A stretch of 64,000 bases of DNA from NCBI GenBank assembly GCA_036503555.1, contig DASXWQ010000045.1:1-64000 (forward strand), in the 5' to 3' direction. The notes beneath the pieces were generated by a model that saw nothing but the letters and a program-made list of their open reading frames with translations, searched no databases and was not told where the DNA came from. Each line of letters starts with the position of its first letter. Within the stretch, counting starts at the first letter, position 1. The translations under genes and the position numbers were made by a program. The DNA comes from Actinocatenispora sp036503555. Its GTDB lineage: Bacteria; Actinomycetota; Actinomycetes; Mycobacteriales; Micromonosporaceae. Shown here piece after piece: positions 16,699 to 24,867 of the stretch.

Positions 16699-17144
16699 GC
16701 CCGTGCGACGCGGCGCAGCAGGCCGCCGACGACCAGCAGTTCGACGCCGACCAGGCCGGACGCCGCGAACGACGGCCACAGCGCGCCGGACACGATGTGC
16801 ACCGTCACGCCGGCCGCCATGATCACGGCGGCGATCACCGCCGGCGGCAGCACGTACCGCCGGTCGAGGTGGGTCAGGCGGGGGAGCAGGCCGATCCGGC
16901 GGATGAACGCGCCGAGCACGAGGCCGAACAGCCCGGCCCACACGACGATGCCGCCGAGCAGGACGACGACGCCGAGCGGGGGGTCGGGGGCCAGCTCGAC
17001 CACGGGGGTGACGGCGATCAGGACGGCGAGCGAGACGAAGTACCACCACGGGGGTACGGCGCGGGCGAGCGCGGACGCGGCGTCTGCCTGGCGGAGTGCG
17101 CTGGCGGCCTCGTCGGGTCCGATGGGGGCGTCATCAGTTTCCAT
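16695..17144 (-). CDS. Four-helix membrane protein paired with winged-helix regulator
   Basis: This is a 149-residue integral membrane protein. Four hydrophobic segments lie at about 34-52, 58-80, 97-115 and 122-142, with both termini likely cytoplasmic. No catalytic motif is visible. It is the first gene of a two-gene operon whose second gene encodes a winged-helix regulator. Small unknown membrane proteins next to HTH_34 regulators are common in actinobacteria. The role is unknown; it may sense or support a membrane state. The start codon lies inside one copy of the TTTCC-GGAAA palindrome. Confidence 0.75.
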   Translation of the reverse strand: METDDAPIGPDEAASALRQADAASALARAVPPWWYFVSLAVLIAVTPVVELAPDPPLGVVVLLGGIVVWAGLFGLVLGAFIRRIGLLPRLTHLDRRYVLPPAVIAAVIMAAGVTVHIVSGALWPSFAASGLVGVELLVVGGLLRRVARA

Positions 17145-17203
17145 GCCGGAAAGTCTGCGCCTGAGTTTCCATCATGTCAACACACGATTTTCCGTACCGG
17201 AAA
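17138..17203. promoter_or_regulatory. Two copies of the palindrome TTTCCRTRCCGGAAA
   Basis: TTTCCATGCCGGAAA (17138-17152) and TTTCCGTACCGGAAA (17189-17203) begin exactly 51 bp apart, about five DNA turns. A half-site TTTCC lies at 17166-17170. The sites lie between the winged-helix operon (minus) and the histidine kinase (plus), and the first overlaps the membrane-protein start codon. Both features fit autorepression by the small regulator. Confidence 0.6.
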
Positions 17204-17283
17204 CTGTCGTACCGGGGGACTACCGACGACCTGCTACCTCGGGGGCACGCCGCCGGCAGACCTGTGGCCTACTGTCGGTGCCG

Positions 17284-18510
17284 GTGAACGCATCGATGAC
17301 CGACCGGGCACGCGGGGTCACCCGCGCGGCTCGGCGTGGGCTGACCGACCTGCTGACGGCCCGGGACACCCCGATCCCGTGGCCGGCCGACCGGCGGCGC
17401 GCGCTGAAGTGGCTCACCCGGATCGCCGTGACGCTCGCGACCGTGGTGCTCTACCCGGTCACCATCGTCTCCACCGGCAGCGCGCACCCCGGCATGCCGT
17501 ACTGGATGATCACGGTGCTCGTCGTGGGGCAGCTGCTGCCACTCCCGCTGCTCCTGCGGTACCCGACCCTGGCCTGGCGGATCGGCTACGTCGCCGCGCT
17601 GCTCGAACCCATCGCCAACACCGCGCACCACTGGGGCAGCTGGCCGTGGGACCCCGTGCAGATCCCCGTGTTCGGCGCCGCGTTCGTGGTCGTCGCGCTC
17701 CGCCGGGAACGCGCGGTGCTGTGGTGGATGTGGGCGCTGATGCTGGTCCCGACCGCCTGGCACATCGACGCGGGGGACTGGCCCGGCGCGGTCGTGTTCC
17801 TGACCGTCGCGGCGGTACTGCTCGACCTGGTGGGCGGGCGGTTCCGGGCGCAGCGCGCGCTGGTCGCCGAGACCGAGCGCACCGAGCTGGAGAAGGCCCG
17901 CCGGGCCGTACTGGAGGAGAAGGCGCGGATCGCCCGCGAGCTGCACGACGTCGTCGCGCACCACATGTCGCTGATCGCCGTGCAGGCCGAGACCGCCGTG
18001 TACCGGCGCGACGACGTGACGCCCGGCGCGGCCGAGGAGTTCTCGTCGATCAGCGCACAGGCGCGTACCGCGCTGACCGAGATGCGCCGGCTGCTCGGCG
18101 TGTTGCGGGGCGGTGACGAGGCGCTGCGGGCGCCGCAACCGACGCTGTCCGACCTGGACGACCTCGTCTCCGGGCTACGCCGGGCCGGCGTACGGGTGGA
18201 GCTGACCACCGCGGGATTCGACCGGGAGCTACCGTCCCCGCTCCAGGTCTGCGTGTACCGCGTCGTCCAGGAGGCGCTGTCGAACGCCACCCGGCACGCC
18301 CCCGGGGCACCCGTCGCCGCGTCCGTCACCGTCACCGACGAGCACGTCGTCCTCCGGGTACGCAACGAGCCGGGCGCGACGCGCGCCGGTGGCGGCGCCG
18401 GGCACGGCCTGATCGGGATGCGGGAACGCGTCGCGCTGCTCGGCGGCGACCTCGCCGCCGCCCCCGACGCCGACGGCGGTTTCACCGTCGCCGCCACCCT
18501 CCCGGTGTAG
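17284..18510 (+). CDS. Two-component sensor histidine kinase (NarL-type partner expected)
   Basis: This 408-residue membrane kinase has about five membrane segments in the first 190 residues, with almost no extracytoplasmic domain. A short coiled coil then leads to the HisKA_3 dimer region. The phospho-His is in ARELHDVVAHHMS at about 218. The ATPase domain shows EALSNATRHAPG (N box) and GHGLIGMRERV (G box). This architecture normally pairs with a LuxR/NarL response regulator, but none lies next to it. Start codons at 17278, 17284 and 17296 are possible. It may sense membrane or cell-wall stress, as short-loop sensors do (inferred). Confidence 0.88.
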   Translation: MNASMTDRARGVTRAARRGLTDLLTARDTPIPWPADRRRALKWLTRIAVTLATVVLYPVTIVSTGSAHPGMPYWMITVLVVGQLLPLPLLLRYPTLAWRIGYVAALLEPIANTAHHWGSWPWDPVQIPVFGAAFVVVALRRERAVLWWMWALMLVPTAWHIDAGDWPGAVVFLTVAAVLLDLVGGRFRAQRALVAETERTELEKARRAVLEEKARIARELHDVVAHHMSLIAVQAETAVYRRDDVTPGAAEEFSSISAQARTALTEMRRLLGVLRGGDEALRAPQPTLSDLDDLVSGLRRAGVRVELTTAGFDRELPSPLQVCVYRVVQEALSNATRHAPGAPVAASVTVTDEHVVLRVRNEPGATRAGGGAGHGLIGMRERVALLGGDLAAAPDADGGFTVAATLPV

Positions 18511-18581
18511 CGCCCGATCCGCCCGCCGGGCTACGTCCCCGGGCGTGGGCCGCCGCACCGATTGTGGTCGCCGGCCCGACG

Positions 18582-18602
18582 CCGGGACCGGGTGTGTCCC
18601 GG
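18582..18602. terminator. Stem-loop between kinase and carotenoid operon
   Basis: A perfect 7-bp stem CCGGGAC/GTCCCGG (18582-18588 with 18596-18602) has a 7-nt loop. It lies 72 bp past the kinase stop and 128 bp before the next start. It may end the kinase transcript or act as an operator. Confidence 0.4.
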
Positions 18603-18730
18603 GACCGTGGGGGCATGACGCGACGCCCCTCACCCGCCGGTATGACAACCGATCCGGCTCTCCGGAGTGACGCCCCGACCCCGACCCCGTCCGTAGCTTT
18701 CGGCCCGTCGGACGGCGGGAGGAGCGCGTG

Positions 18731-19768
18731 ATGCGGCGTTGGTGGACACGGACGGTCGTGGGGTTCGCCTCCGTGGTGGTGATGGCGGCCCCGGCCGCGG
18801 GCACGCTGCTCGCGCCGACGTCCCCAACGCACGTCCCGCCGCCCGTGGGTACGGTGGCGTGGGACGCCCGGCACCTGCCCGACCCGGTACGCACGGATCC
18901 CGGTGCGGTGCACCGGTTCCTGGCCGGCCGGTCGGACGGCGCCGATCTTGCCGCCCGGTACCCGGGGGTGGTGGGCGACCTGGACGGTGCGCCCGTTTCC
19001 CTGCGGTACCAGGCGAACCGGGACGCGATGCGTGCGGCCGGCGGCCGGTACGCCCGCTGGCCCGGAAACTTCCTGCTGTTCGACCCGCGCGGCAACGGCC
19101 GGGTCGCGCAGGTGTTCGGCGACCTCACCACCGCGGACCGGATCGCGGTCCTCGTACCGGGGGTGGACAGCCGGGCGGAGAACTTCGTCCGCGGGCTCGG
19201 CGACAAGACGTACCGGGCGCCGGCGACGCAGGCGGCGAACCTGTACCGCGCGGCGCACCACGACCGGCTCGCGGTCATCGCCTGGCTCGGGTACGACACG
19301 CCGCGCGGGGTCGGCCGGGACGCCGCCCGCGAGGACCTGGCCGCGGCCGGATCGGTTGCGCTGCACCGGTTCCTGGCCGGGCTGACGGTGGTCCGTCCCG
19401 ATGCGACGATCGCGTTGTTCGGGCACAGCTACGGTTCGACGGTCATCGGGCTCGCGGCGCACGCGCTGCCCCGGCAGGTCACCGACATCGCGGTGTTCGG
19501 CAGCCCCGGCATGGGCGTGAACCGCGCGGCGGACCTGCACACCGCGGCGACCGTCTGGGCCGGACAGTCCACATCGGACTGGATCCGGTGGGTGCCGGGG
19601 GTACGGCTGTTCGGGCTGGGACACGGGACGAAGCCGACGGATCCCTCGTTCGGTGCGCACGTCTTCCCGACCGCGAAGGTTCCCGACCACGACCACTACC
19701 TCGCCCCGGGTACCGACTCGCTGGCGTTCCTGGCGCGCGTCGCCGCCGGGACGCAGGTGCGGTCGTGA
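18731..19768 (+). CDS. Secreted alpha/beta hydrolase (DUF1023-like)
   Basis: This 345-residue protein begins with a signal peptide or N-terminal anchor (about 8-30, VVMAAPAAG). A DUF1023-type alpha/beta hydrolase domain follows. The nucleophile elbow is LFGHSYGSTV at about 230, preceded by IAVLVPGVDS and followed by GSPGMGVNRAADL, which is the family pattern. His in the C-terminal DHDHYL element may complete the triad. Such proteins are secreted esterases of unknown substrate. ATG at 18731 follows GGAGGAGC. Its stop overlaps the acyltransferase start by 4 nt, so it is the first gene of the five-gene carotenoid unit. Confidence 0.82.
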   Translation: MRRWWTRTVVGFASVVVMAAPAAGTLLAPTSPTHVPPPVGTVAWDARHLPDPVRTDPGAVHRFLAGRSDGADLAARYPGVVGDLDGAPVSLRYQANRDAMRAAGGRYARWPGNFLLFDPRGNGRVAQVFGDLTTADRIAVLVPGVDSRAENFVRGLGDKTYRAPATQAANLYRAAHHDRLAVIAWLGYDTPRGVGRDAAREDLAAAGSVALHRFLAGLTVVRPDATIALFGHSYGSTVIGLAAHALPRQVTDIAVFGSPGMGVNRAADLHTAATVWAGQSTSDWIRWVPGVRLFGLGHGTKPTDPSFGAHVFPTAKVPDHDHYLAPGTDSLAFLARVAAGTQVRS

Positions 19769-20964
19769 CCGGCTGGGCGCGGCGGATCGCCGCCGCCACC
19801 CCGGCGTACCGGGACCGGACGGTGGACGCGTTGCGCGCGCTGGCGATCGTCGGCGTGGTGCTCGGCCACTGGCTCGTCTCGGGTACGGTCAGCGACCCCG
19901 ACCAGCCGGCCCGCCTCTTCGGCGCGAGCCCGCTGTCGCACCTGCCGGCGATGGCGCCGGTCACCTGGCTGCTCCAGACGCTGGCCCCGTTCTTCTTCGC
20001 CGGCGGGTACGCGGCTGCCCGCAGCCTGCGCCACCGCGGCCCGAACACGGTGTCCTGGCTGACGTCCCGCGGCGTACGGCTGCTGCGGCCGGTCGTGGTG
20101 CTCGCCGCGATCTGGGGACCCGGCCTGCTGCTGCTGACCGCGGTGGGCGCACCGGGTGACACCCGGCACCTGGTGTGGTCGCTCGTCTCGCACCCGATGT
20201 GGTTCCTGCTCGTCTACCTGGTGCTGACGGCGCTCACCCCGGCCCTGCTCGCCGCGTGGCGCCGGGTCGGATGGTGGTCGCTGCTGCCGCCGATCCTGCT
20301 CATCGCCGGGCTGGATGCGGTGCGTGGCAACGGAATTCCGACCTGGCTCGGGCTGCTCGCGGTACCCGTCGGCTGGGCCGTCCCGTACCTCGCCGGCATC
20401 GCGTTCGCCGAGGGGCGGCTGGTCCGGTGGCACGGCGCGGTCCTGCTGGCGCTGGGCGTCGGCGGCGGCGCCGGGCTGATCGCCCTCGGGTACCCGGCCA
20501 GCGCGGTCGGCGTACCGGGTGACCACTGGTCCAACCTCGACCCGCCGTCGCTGGTCGCCCTGGCGCTCGGCGCCACCCAGGTCGGCCTGTTCCTCCTCGT
20601 ACGCCCGTGGCTGGCGCGGCTGCTGCGGCGGCCGCTCGCGTGGGCGCCCGTCGCCGCGCTGAACCTGGTCGCGATGACGGTCTTCTGCTGGCACCAGACG
20701 GCACTGCTGGTGGTGAGCTTCGGCGGGCTCGTCGCCGGCCGGGTACCGGGGCTGCTCGACGAGCCGGGCGCCGCCTGGGTCGGCCACCGGCTGGCCTGGC
20801 TGCCGGTCTTCGCGGTGGTGTTGGTCCTGCTCGTCGCGCTGTTCCACCGCTTCGAGCACCCGCGTACCACCCGGCCCGTGCCGGCACCCGTCACGCCGCC
20901 GGTCCCGGCCGTCGCGGTCGGGCATAGCGGGCAGGCGGCGGCAACCGACGACGAACGGGTGTGA
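19765..20964 (+). CDS. Acyltransferase 3 family membrane protein
   Basis: This 399-residue membrane acyltransferase has about ten membrane helices. RTVDALRALAIVGVVLGHW near residue 20 carries the family's R...D.LRA...V...H signature with the catalytic His. The FFFAGGYAAARSLRHRG and FCWHQTALL elements are also typical. The family transfers acyl groups to sugars, lipids or natural products at the membrane. It is embedded by 4-nt overlaps between a hydrolase and the GGPP synthase gene, so its substrate may be a terpenoid or glycosylated carotenoid (inference). The 45-residue C-terminal tail is Pro/Val-rich and disordered. Confidence 0.85.
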   Translation: MTGWARRIAAATPAYRDRTVDALRALAIVGVVLGHWLVSGTVSDPDQPARLFGASPLSHLPAMAPVTWLLQTLAPFFFAGGYAAARSLRHRGPNTVSWLTSRGVRLLRPVVVLAAIWGPGLLLLTAVGAPGDTRHLVWSLVSHPMWFLLVYLVLTALTPALLAAWRRVGWWSLLPPILLIAGLDAVRGNGIPTWLGLLAVPVGWAVPYLAGIAFAEGRLVRWHGAVLLALGVGGGAGLIALGYPASAVGVPGDHWSNLDPPSLVALALGATQVGLFLLVRPWLARLLRRPLAWAPVAALNLVAMTVFCWHQTALLVVSFGGLVAGRVPGLLDEPGAAWVGHRLAWLPVFAVVLVLLVALFHRFEHPRTTRPVPAPVTPPVPAVAVGHSGQAAATDDERV

Positions 20965-22169
20965 TCCGGCCCCGCCGTACGGCGCCCGCCGGGGCCGGGG
21001 ACGACGCTGGCGCTACGCTCGTGGCCGTGCCCCAGCAACTCGTCGCCGGCGTCGCCCAGCGTGTCACGGGCGTCCTCGCCGATTTCCTGGCGGCCGAGGT
21101 CGACACCCTCCGCGCGCTCGACCCGGCGGTCGCCGACGCCGCCGCGCCGCTGACCGACCTGGTCCTGCGTGGCGGAAAGCGGCTCCGCCCGGCCTTCGCC
21201 TACTGGGGCTGGCGCGGCGTCACGCCCGCTTCCCCCGCGGACGTCGCCGCGGGCGTGACCGCCGACGCGGACGCCCCGCGCGGCGAGGCGGAGCGGCCGG
21301 ACGACGAGCCGGTGTTGCGCGCGGTGAGCGCGTTGGAGCTGCTGCACGCGTTCGCGCTGGCGCACGACGACGTGATGGACGCCGCCGCGGTACGCCGGGG
21401 CCGGCCCACGCTGCACCGCGAGTTCGCCGACCGGCACCGGGCGGCGGGCTGGCGCGGCGACCCCGAGCGGTTCGGCACGTCCGTCGCGGTACTCCTCGGT
21501 GATCTCTGCGCGGTCTGGGCGGACCGGCTCATCGGTACGAGCGGGCTGCCGGCGCCGGTGCTGCTCGCCGCCCGCCGGGTGTACGACGCGATGCGGATCG
21601 AGGCGGTCGCCGGGCAGTACCTGGACGTGCTGCACGGCGCCGGGTCGGCCGGCGGGGAGAGCGTGGCCGCCGCGGTGAAGGTGGCCCGGTTCAAGTCGGC
21701 GTCGTACACGGTGCAGCGGCCGCTGCGGTTCGGCGCGGCGCTGGCCGGGCCGGTGCCGCCGGACGTGGTCGCGGCGTACGACAGGTTCGGGGTGGCGGTC
21801 GGTGAGGCGTTCCAGCTGCGTGACGACATCCTCGGGGTGTACGGCCAGACGGCGGTGACGGGCAAGCCGGTCGGCGACGACCTGCGGCAGGGCAAGCCGA
21901 CGGTGCTGGCCGAGCTGGCGCGTTCGCGGGCGACGCCGGGGCAGCGGGTGCTGCTCGACCGGGTGCTGGGCGACGCGGACGCCTCCGACGCGGCGCTCGC
22001 CGAGGTGGCCGACGTGATCACCGCGTGCGGGGCGCGCGCCGAGGTGGAGGGCATGATCGCGGCCCGGGTGTCGGCCGGGCTGGCCGCGCTGGCCGCCGCG
22101 CCGATCGGCGCGGTCGCGCGCCGGGAGCTGTCCGCCCTCGCCCTCGCCGCCGTCCAGCGCGCCACGTAG
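20961..22169 (+). CDS. Polyprenyl diphosphate synthase (probable GGPP synthase)
   Basis: This 402-residue enzyme condenses isopentenyl diphosphate with allylic diphosphates. GGKRLRPAF at about 72, the first Asp-rich motif DDVMD at about 135, GDLCAVWAD at about 180, and the second Asp region DDILG at about 287 with GKPVGDDLRQGKPT are all in place. Its position before phytoene desaturase suggests GGPP for carotenoids (CrtE role). The first ~20 residues are poorly conserved, and an internal GTG near 21027 could be the real start. GTG at 20961 overlaps the upstream stop by 4 nt. Confidence 0.88.
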   Translation: MIRPRRTAPAGAGDDAGATLVAVPQQLVAGVAQRVTGVLADFLAAEVDTLRALDPAVADAAAPLTDLVLRGGKRLRPAFAYWGWRGVTPASPADVAAGVTADADAPRGEAERPDDEPVLRAVSALELLHAFALAHDDVMDAAAVRRGRPTLHREFADRHRAAGWRGDPERFGTSVAVLLGDLCAVWADRLIGTSGLPAPVLLAARRVYDAMRIEAVAGQYLDVLHGAGSAGGESVAAAVKVARFKSASYTVQRPLRFGAALAGPVPPDVVAAYDRFGVAVGEAFQLRDDILGVYGQTAVTGKPVGDDLRQGKPTVLAELARSRATPGQRVLLDRVLGDADASDAALAEVADVITACGARAEVEGMIAARVSAGLAALAAAPIGAVARRELSALALAAVQRAT

Positions 22170-22176
22170 GCCGCCG

Positions 22177-23649
22177 ATGCGTACCGTGGTCGGGCCGACG
22201 GACCGGGTCGTGGTGGTGGGCGCCGGGCTCGGCGGCCTGTCGGCCGCGATCCGGCTGGCCGCGGCGGGCCGGCAGGTGACCGTGCTGGAGCGGGAGTCGG
22301 TGCCGGGCGGCCGGGCCGGGCTGCTGGAGCGCGCCGGATACCGCTTCGACACCGGGCCGACGGTGCTGACCATGCCGCACCTGATCGCGGACACGCTGGC
22401 GACCGTCGGCGAGGAGCTGACCGACTGGCTCGACCTGGTACGGCTGGATCCGGCGTACCGGGCGCACTTCGCGGACGGGTCGACGCTCTCCGTACGGACC
22501 GACACGGCGGCGATGGCCGGTGAGATCGCGCGGCTGTGCGGCCCGCGCGAGGCCGACGGATACCTGCGCTTCGTGGACTACGCAAGGGATCTGTACCGGA
22601 TCGAGTGGCGCGACTTCATCGACCGGAACCTCGACAGCCCGCTCGACCTGCTCACACCGAACCTGGTCCGGCTGGTCGCGCGCGGCGGCCTGCGGTCGCT
22701 GTCCGCGAAGGTCGGCCAGTTCCTGCGCGATCCGCGTACCCGGCGCGTCTTCTCCTTCCAGGCCATGTACGCCGGACTCGCCCCGCAGCGCGCGCTCGCC
22801 CTCTACACGGTCATCTCGTACCTCGACACCGTCGCCGGGGTGTACTTCCCGCGCGGCGGCATGCACGCCGTGCCCAGCGCCCTCGCAGCGGTCGCGACCA
22901 AGCACGGCGTCGACGTCCGGTACGACACCGAGGTGTCCGGGGTGGAGGTGTCCGGCGGTCGGGCGCGTGCGGTGACAACCGTTGCAGGGCAACGCATCCC
23001 GGCCGACGTGGTGATCCTCAACCCGGACCTGCCGGTGGCCCGCCGGGACCTGTTGGGCACGCCGGTACGCCGCCCGCTGACGTACTCGCCGTCCTGCGTG
23101 GTGCTGCACGTCGGCGCCACCGCGGCGTACGCGAAGGCGGCGCACCACAACATCCACTTCGGCCGGGCCTGGCGCGACACGTTCGACGAGGTGATCCGGC
23201 GCGGCCGGCTGATGAGCGACCCGTCGCTGCTCGTCACGAACCCGACCCGCACCGACCCGACGCTCGCCCCGCCCGGCCGGCAGGCCTATTACGTTCTCGC
23301 GCCGGCGCCGAACCTCGTCCGGGGTCGCCGGATCGACTGGAGCACAACGGGCTCCCGGTACGCCGACGAGCTTCTGTCCACTGTGGAGGACCGTGGGTAC
23401 CGGGGGCTGACCGGCTCGGTCGAGGTGCGCGCGGTGGTGACGCCGGCGGACTGGGCGGCGATGGGGATGGCCGCGGGTACGCCGTTCGCGGCGGCGCACA
23501 CGTTCGCCCAGACCGGACCGCTGCGCCCGGGGAACCTGGCGCCGGGAGTGGAGAACGTCGTCCTCGTCGGCTCCGGTACGCAGCCCGGCGTCGGGGTGCC
23601 GATGGTGCTCGTGTCGGGCCGGCTCGCGGCGGAGCGGGTCACGGGGTGA
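22177..23649 (+). CDS. crtI: Phytoene desaturase
   Basis: This 490-residue FAD-dependent enzyme introduces double bonds into phytoene to give lycopene or neurosporene. The dinucleotide-binding motif VVVGAGLGGLSAAIRL is at 11-26. ERESVPGGRAG and FDTGPTVLTMP follow, and the C-terminal GSGTQPGVGVPMVLVSGRLAAE block is the CrtI signature. The length is normal. It starts 7 bp after the prenyl synthase and overlaps the lycopene cyclase by 4 nt. No phytoene synthase is next to it, so its substrate must come from a gene elsewhere. Confidence 0.92.
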   Translation: MRTVVGPTDRVVVVGAGLGGLSAAIRLAAAGRQVTVLERESVPGGRAGLLERAGYRFDTGPTVLTMPHLIADTLATVGEELTDWLDLVRLDPAYRAHFADGSTLSVRTDTAAMAGEIARLCGPREADGYLRFVDYARDLYRIEWRDFIDRNLDSPLDLLTPNLVRLVARGGLRSLSAKVGQFLRDPRTRRVFSFQAMYAGLAPQRALALYTVISYLDTVAGVYFPRGGMHAVPSALAAVATKHGVDVRYDTEVSGVEVSGGRARAVTTVAGQRIPADVVILNPDLPVARRDLLGTPVRRPLTYSPSCVVLHVGATAAYAKAAHHNIHFGRAWRDTFDEVIRRGRLMSDPSLLVTNPTRTDPTLAPPGRQAYYVLAPAPNLVRGRRIDWSTTGSRYADELLSTVEDRGYRGLTGSVEVRAVVTPADWAAMGMAAGTPFAAAHTFAQTGPLRPGNLAPGVENVVLVGSGTQPGVGVPMVLVSGRLAAERVTG

Positions 23650-24812
23650 CCGAGGTCGACCTGGTCCTGGTCGGCGGCGGGGGCGCGGCCCACTGCCTGC
23701 TGCACGCGCTCGGCGTGGCCGGCCCACGTGCTCTCCTCCGCGGAGGTCGCCGAGGCGCCGGGCTCGACGGGCTCCGCGTCGCCGTCGTGGATCCCGTACG
23801 CCACACCGGAAACGACCGTACCTGGTGCTTCTGGGACCGGGGCCGCAGCCCGGTCGAGGACGCCGTCACCCGCCGCTGGCCGGCGCTGCGCGTCGTCGGC
23901 CCCGACGGCACCCCGCACACCCTCGACCTGCACGGCCGCTCGTACGCCCTGGTCCGCTCCGCCGACCTGTACGCCCTGGCCCGCGACCGCGCCGCCCGGC
24001 TCGACGTGACCTGGCACGACGACACCGTGCTCGACGTACGCGACGGTCCAGACCGGGCCACCGTCACCACCCCGTCCGGCGAGCTGCGCGCCCGCTGGGT
24101 GTTCGACTCCCGGCCGGGACCGCCCCGCCGGGCGGCGACAACCGCGCTGCTGCAACACTTCCGCGGCTGGTGGCTGTCCGGTGTGGACGTCGAGGAGTCT
24201 GCCGCGACCCTGATGGACTTCGCCGTACCGCAGCCGGACGACGGCCTCGCCTTCGGCTACGTCCTGCCCGTGTCGGCGCGGCGCGCGCTGGTCGAGTACA
24301 CCGTTTTCTCCCGGCACCGGCTGCCACCCGAGGCGTACGACGTGGTGCGGCAACGGTTTCCCGGCGCGCGCGTCGACTCGGTCGAGGACGGCGCGATCCC
24401 GATGACCGACGCCCGGTATCCCCGGCGCACCGGCCGGCGCGTCTTCCGGCTCGGCACCGGTGGCGGCGCCACCCGCCCCGCCACCGGGTACACCTTCCGC
24501 GCCATGCTCCGGCAGGCCGCATCGATCGCGGAAAGCCTTGCCGCACAACGGGTCCCGCTGCCGCCACGACCGTACCCGCGGCGCCACCTCGGCTACGACG
24601 CGGTGCTGCTGCACGCGCTCGACCGCGGGTTGGTCGACGGCCGGCGCCTGCTGACCGACCTGCTCGTCACCACCCCGTACGCCCTCGGCTTCCTCGACGG
24701 CACGACGACGCTCCGCCAGGAGCTGTCCGTCCTCACCGCCACACCACGGCTCGCCATGGCCCGCGCCACCGCCGGTGTGCTCCGCGCCCGACTGGCCGCC
24801 GCGTACCGGTGA
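23646..24812 (+). CDS. crtY: Lycopene beta-cyclase (CrtY type)
   Basis: This 388-residue flavoprotein cyclises the ends of lycopene to beta-ionone rings. The N-terminus reads DLVLVGGGGAAHCLLHAL, which deviates from the usual GGGLA form. NDRTWCFWD near 60 and the C-terminal TTLRQELSVLT block match CrtY cyclases. RVFRLGTGGGATRPATGYTF is the conserved substrate/FAD region. A Gly/Arg-rich stretch near residues 28-42 looks like a small insertion in the dinucleotide fold. The GTG start overlaps the crtI stop. It is the last gene of the operon and implies a beta-carotene-like product. Confidence 0.88.
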   Translation: MTEVDLVLVGGGGAAHCLLHALGVAGPRALLRGGRRGAGLDGLRVAVVDPVRHTGNDRTWCFWDRGRSPVEDAVTRRWPALRVVGPDGTPHTLDLHGRSYALVRSADLYALARDRAARLDVTWHDDTVLDVRDGPDRATVTTPSGELRARWVFDSRPGPPRRAATTALLQHFRGWWLSGVDVEESAATLMDFAVPQPDDGLAFGYVLPVSARRALVEYTVFSRHRLPPEAYDVVRQRFPGARVDSVEDGAIPMTDARYPRRTGRRVFRLGTGGGATRPATGYTFRAMLRQAASIAESLAAQRVPLPPRPYPRRHLGYDAVLLHALDRGLVDGRRLLTDLLVTTPYALGFLDGTTTLRQELSVLTATPRLAMARATAGVLRARLAAAYR

Positions 24813-24867
24813 GTTTCGGGCCCGTCGCCGGTCAGTCCGGGTGACGATGGGACAAGGAGGCGACGAC

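Noticed and set aside
23646..24812. Phytoene synthase in the carotenoid operon
   Set aside because: The sequence has flavin-binding and CrtY motifs, not the Asp-rich DxxxD motifs of phytoene synthase. No other gene in the window fits crtB.
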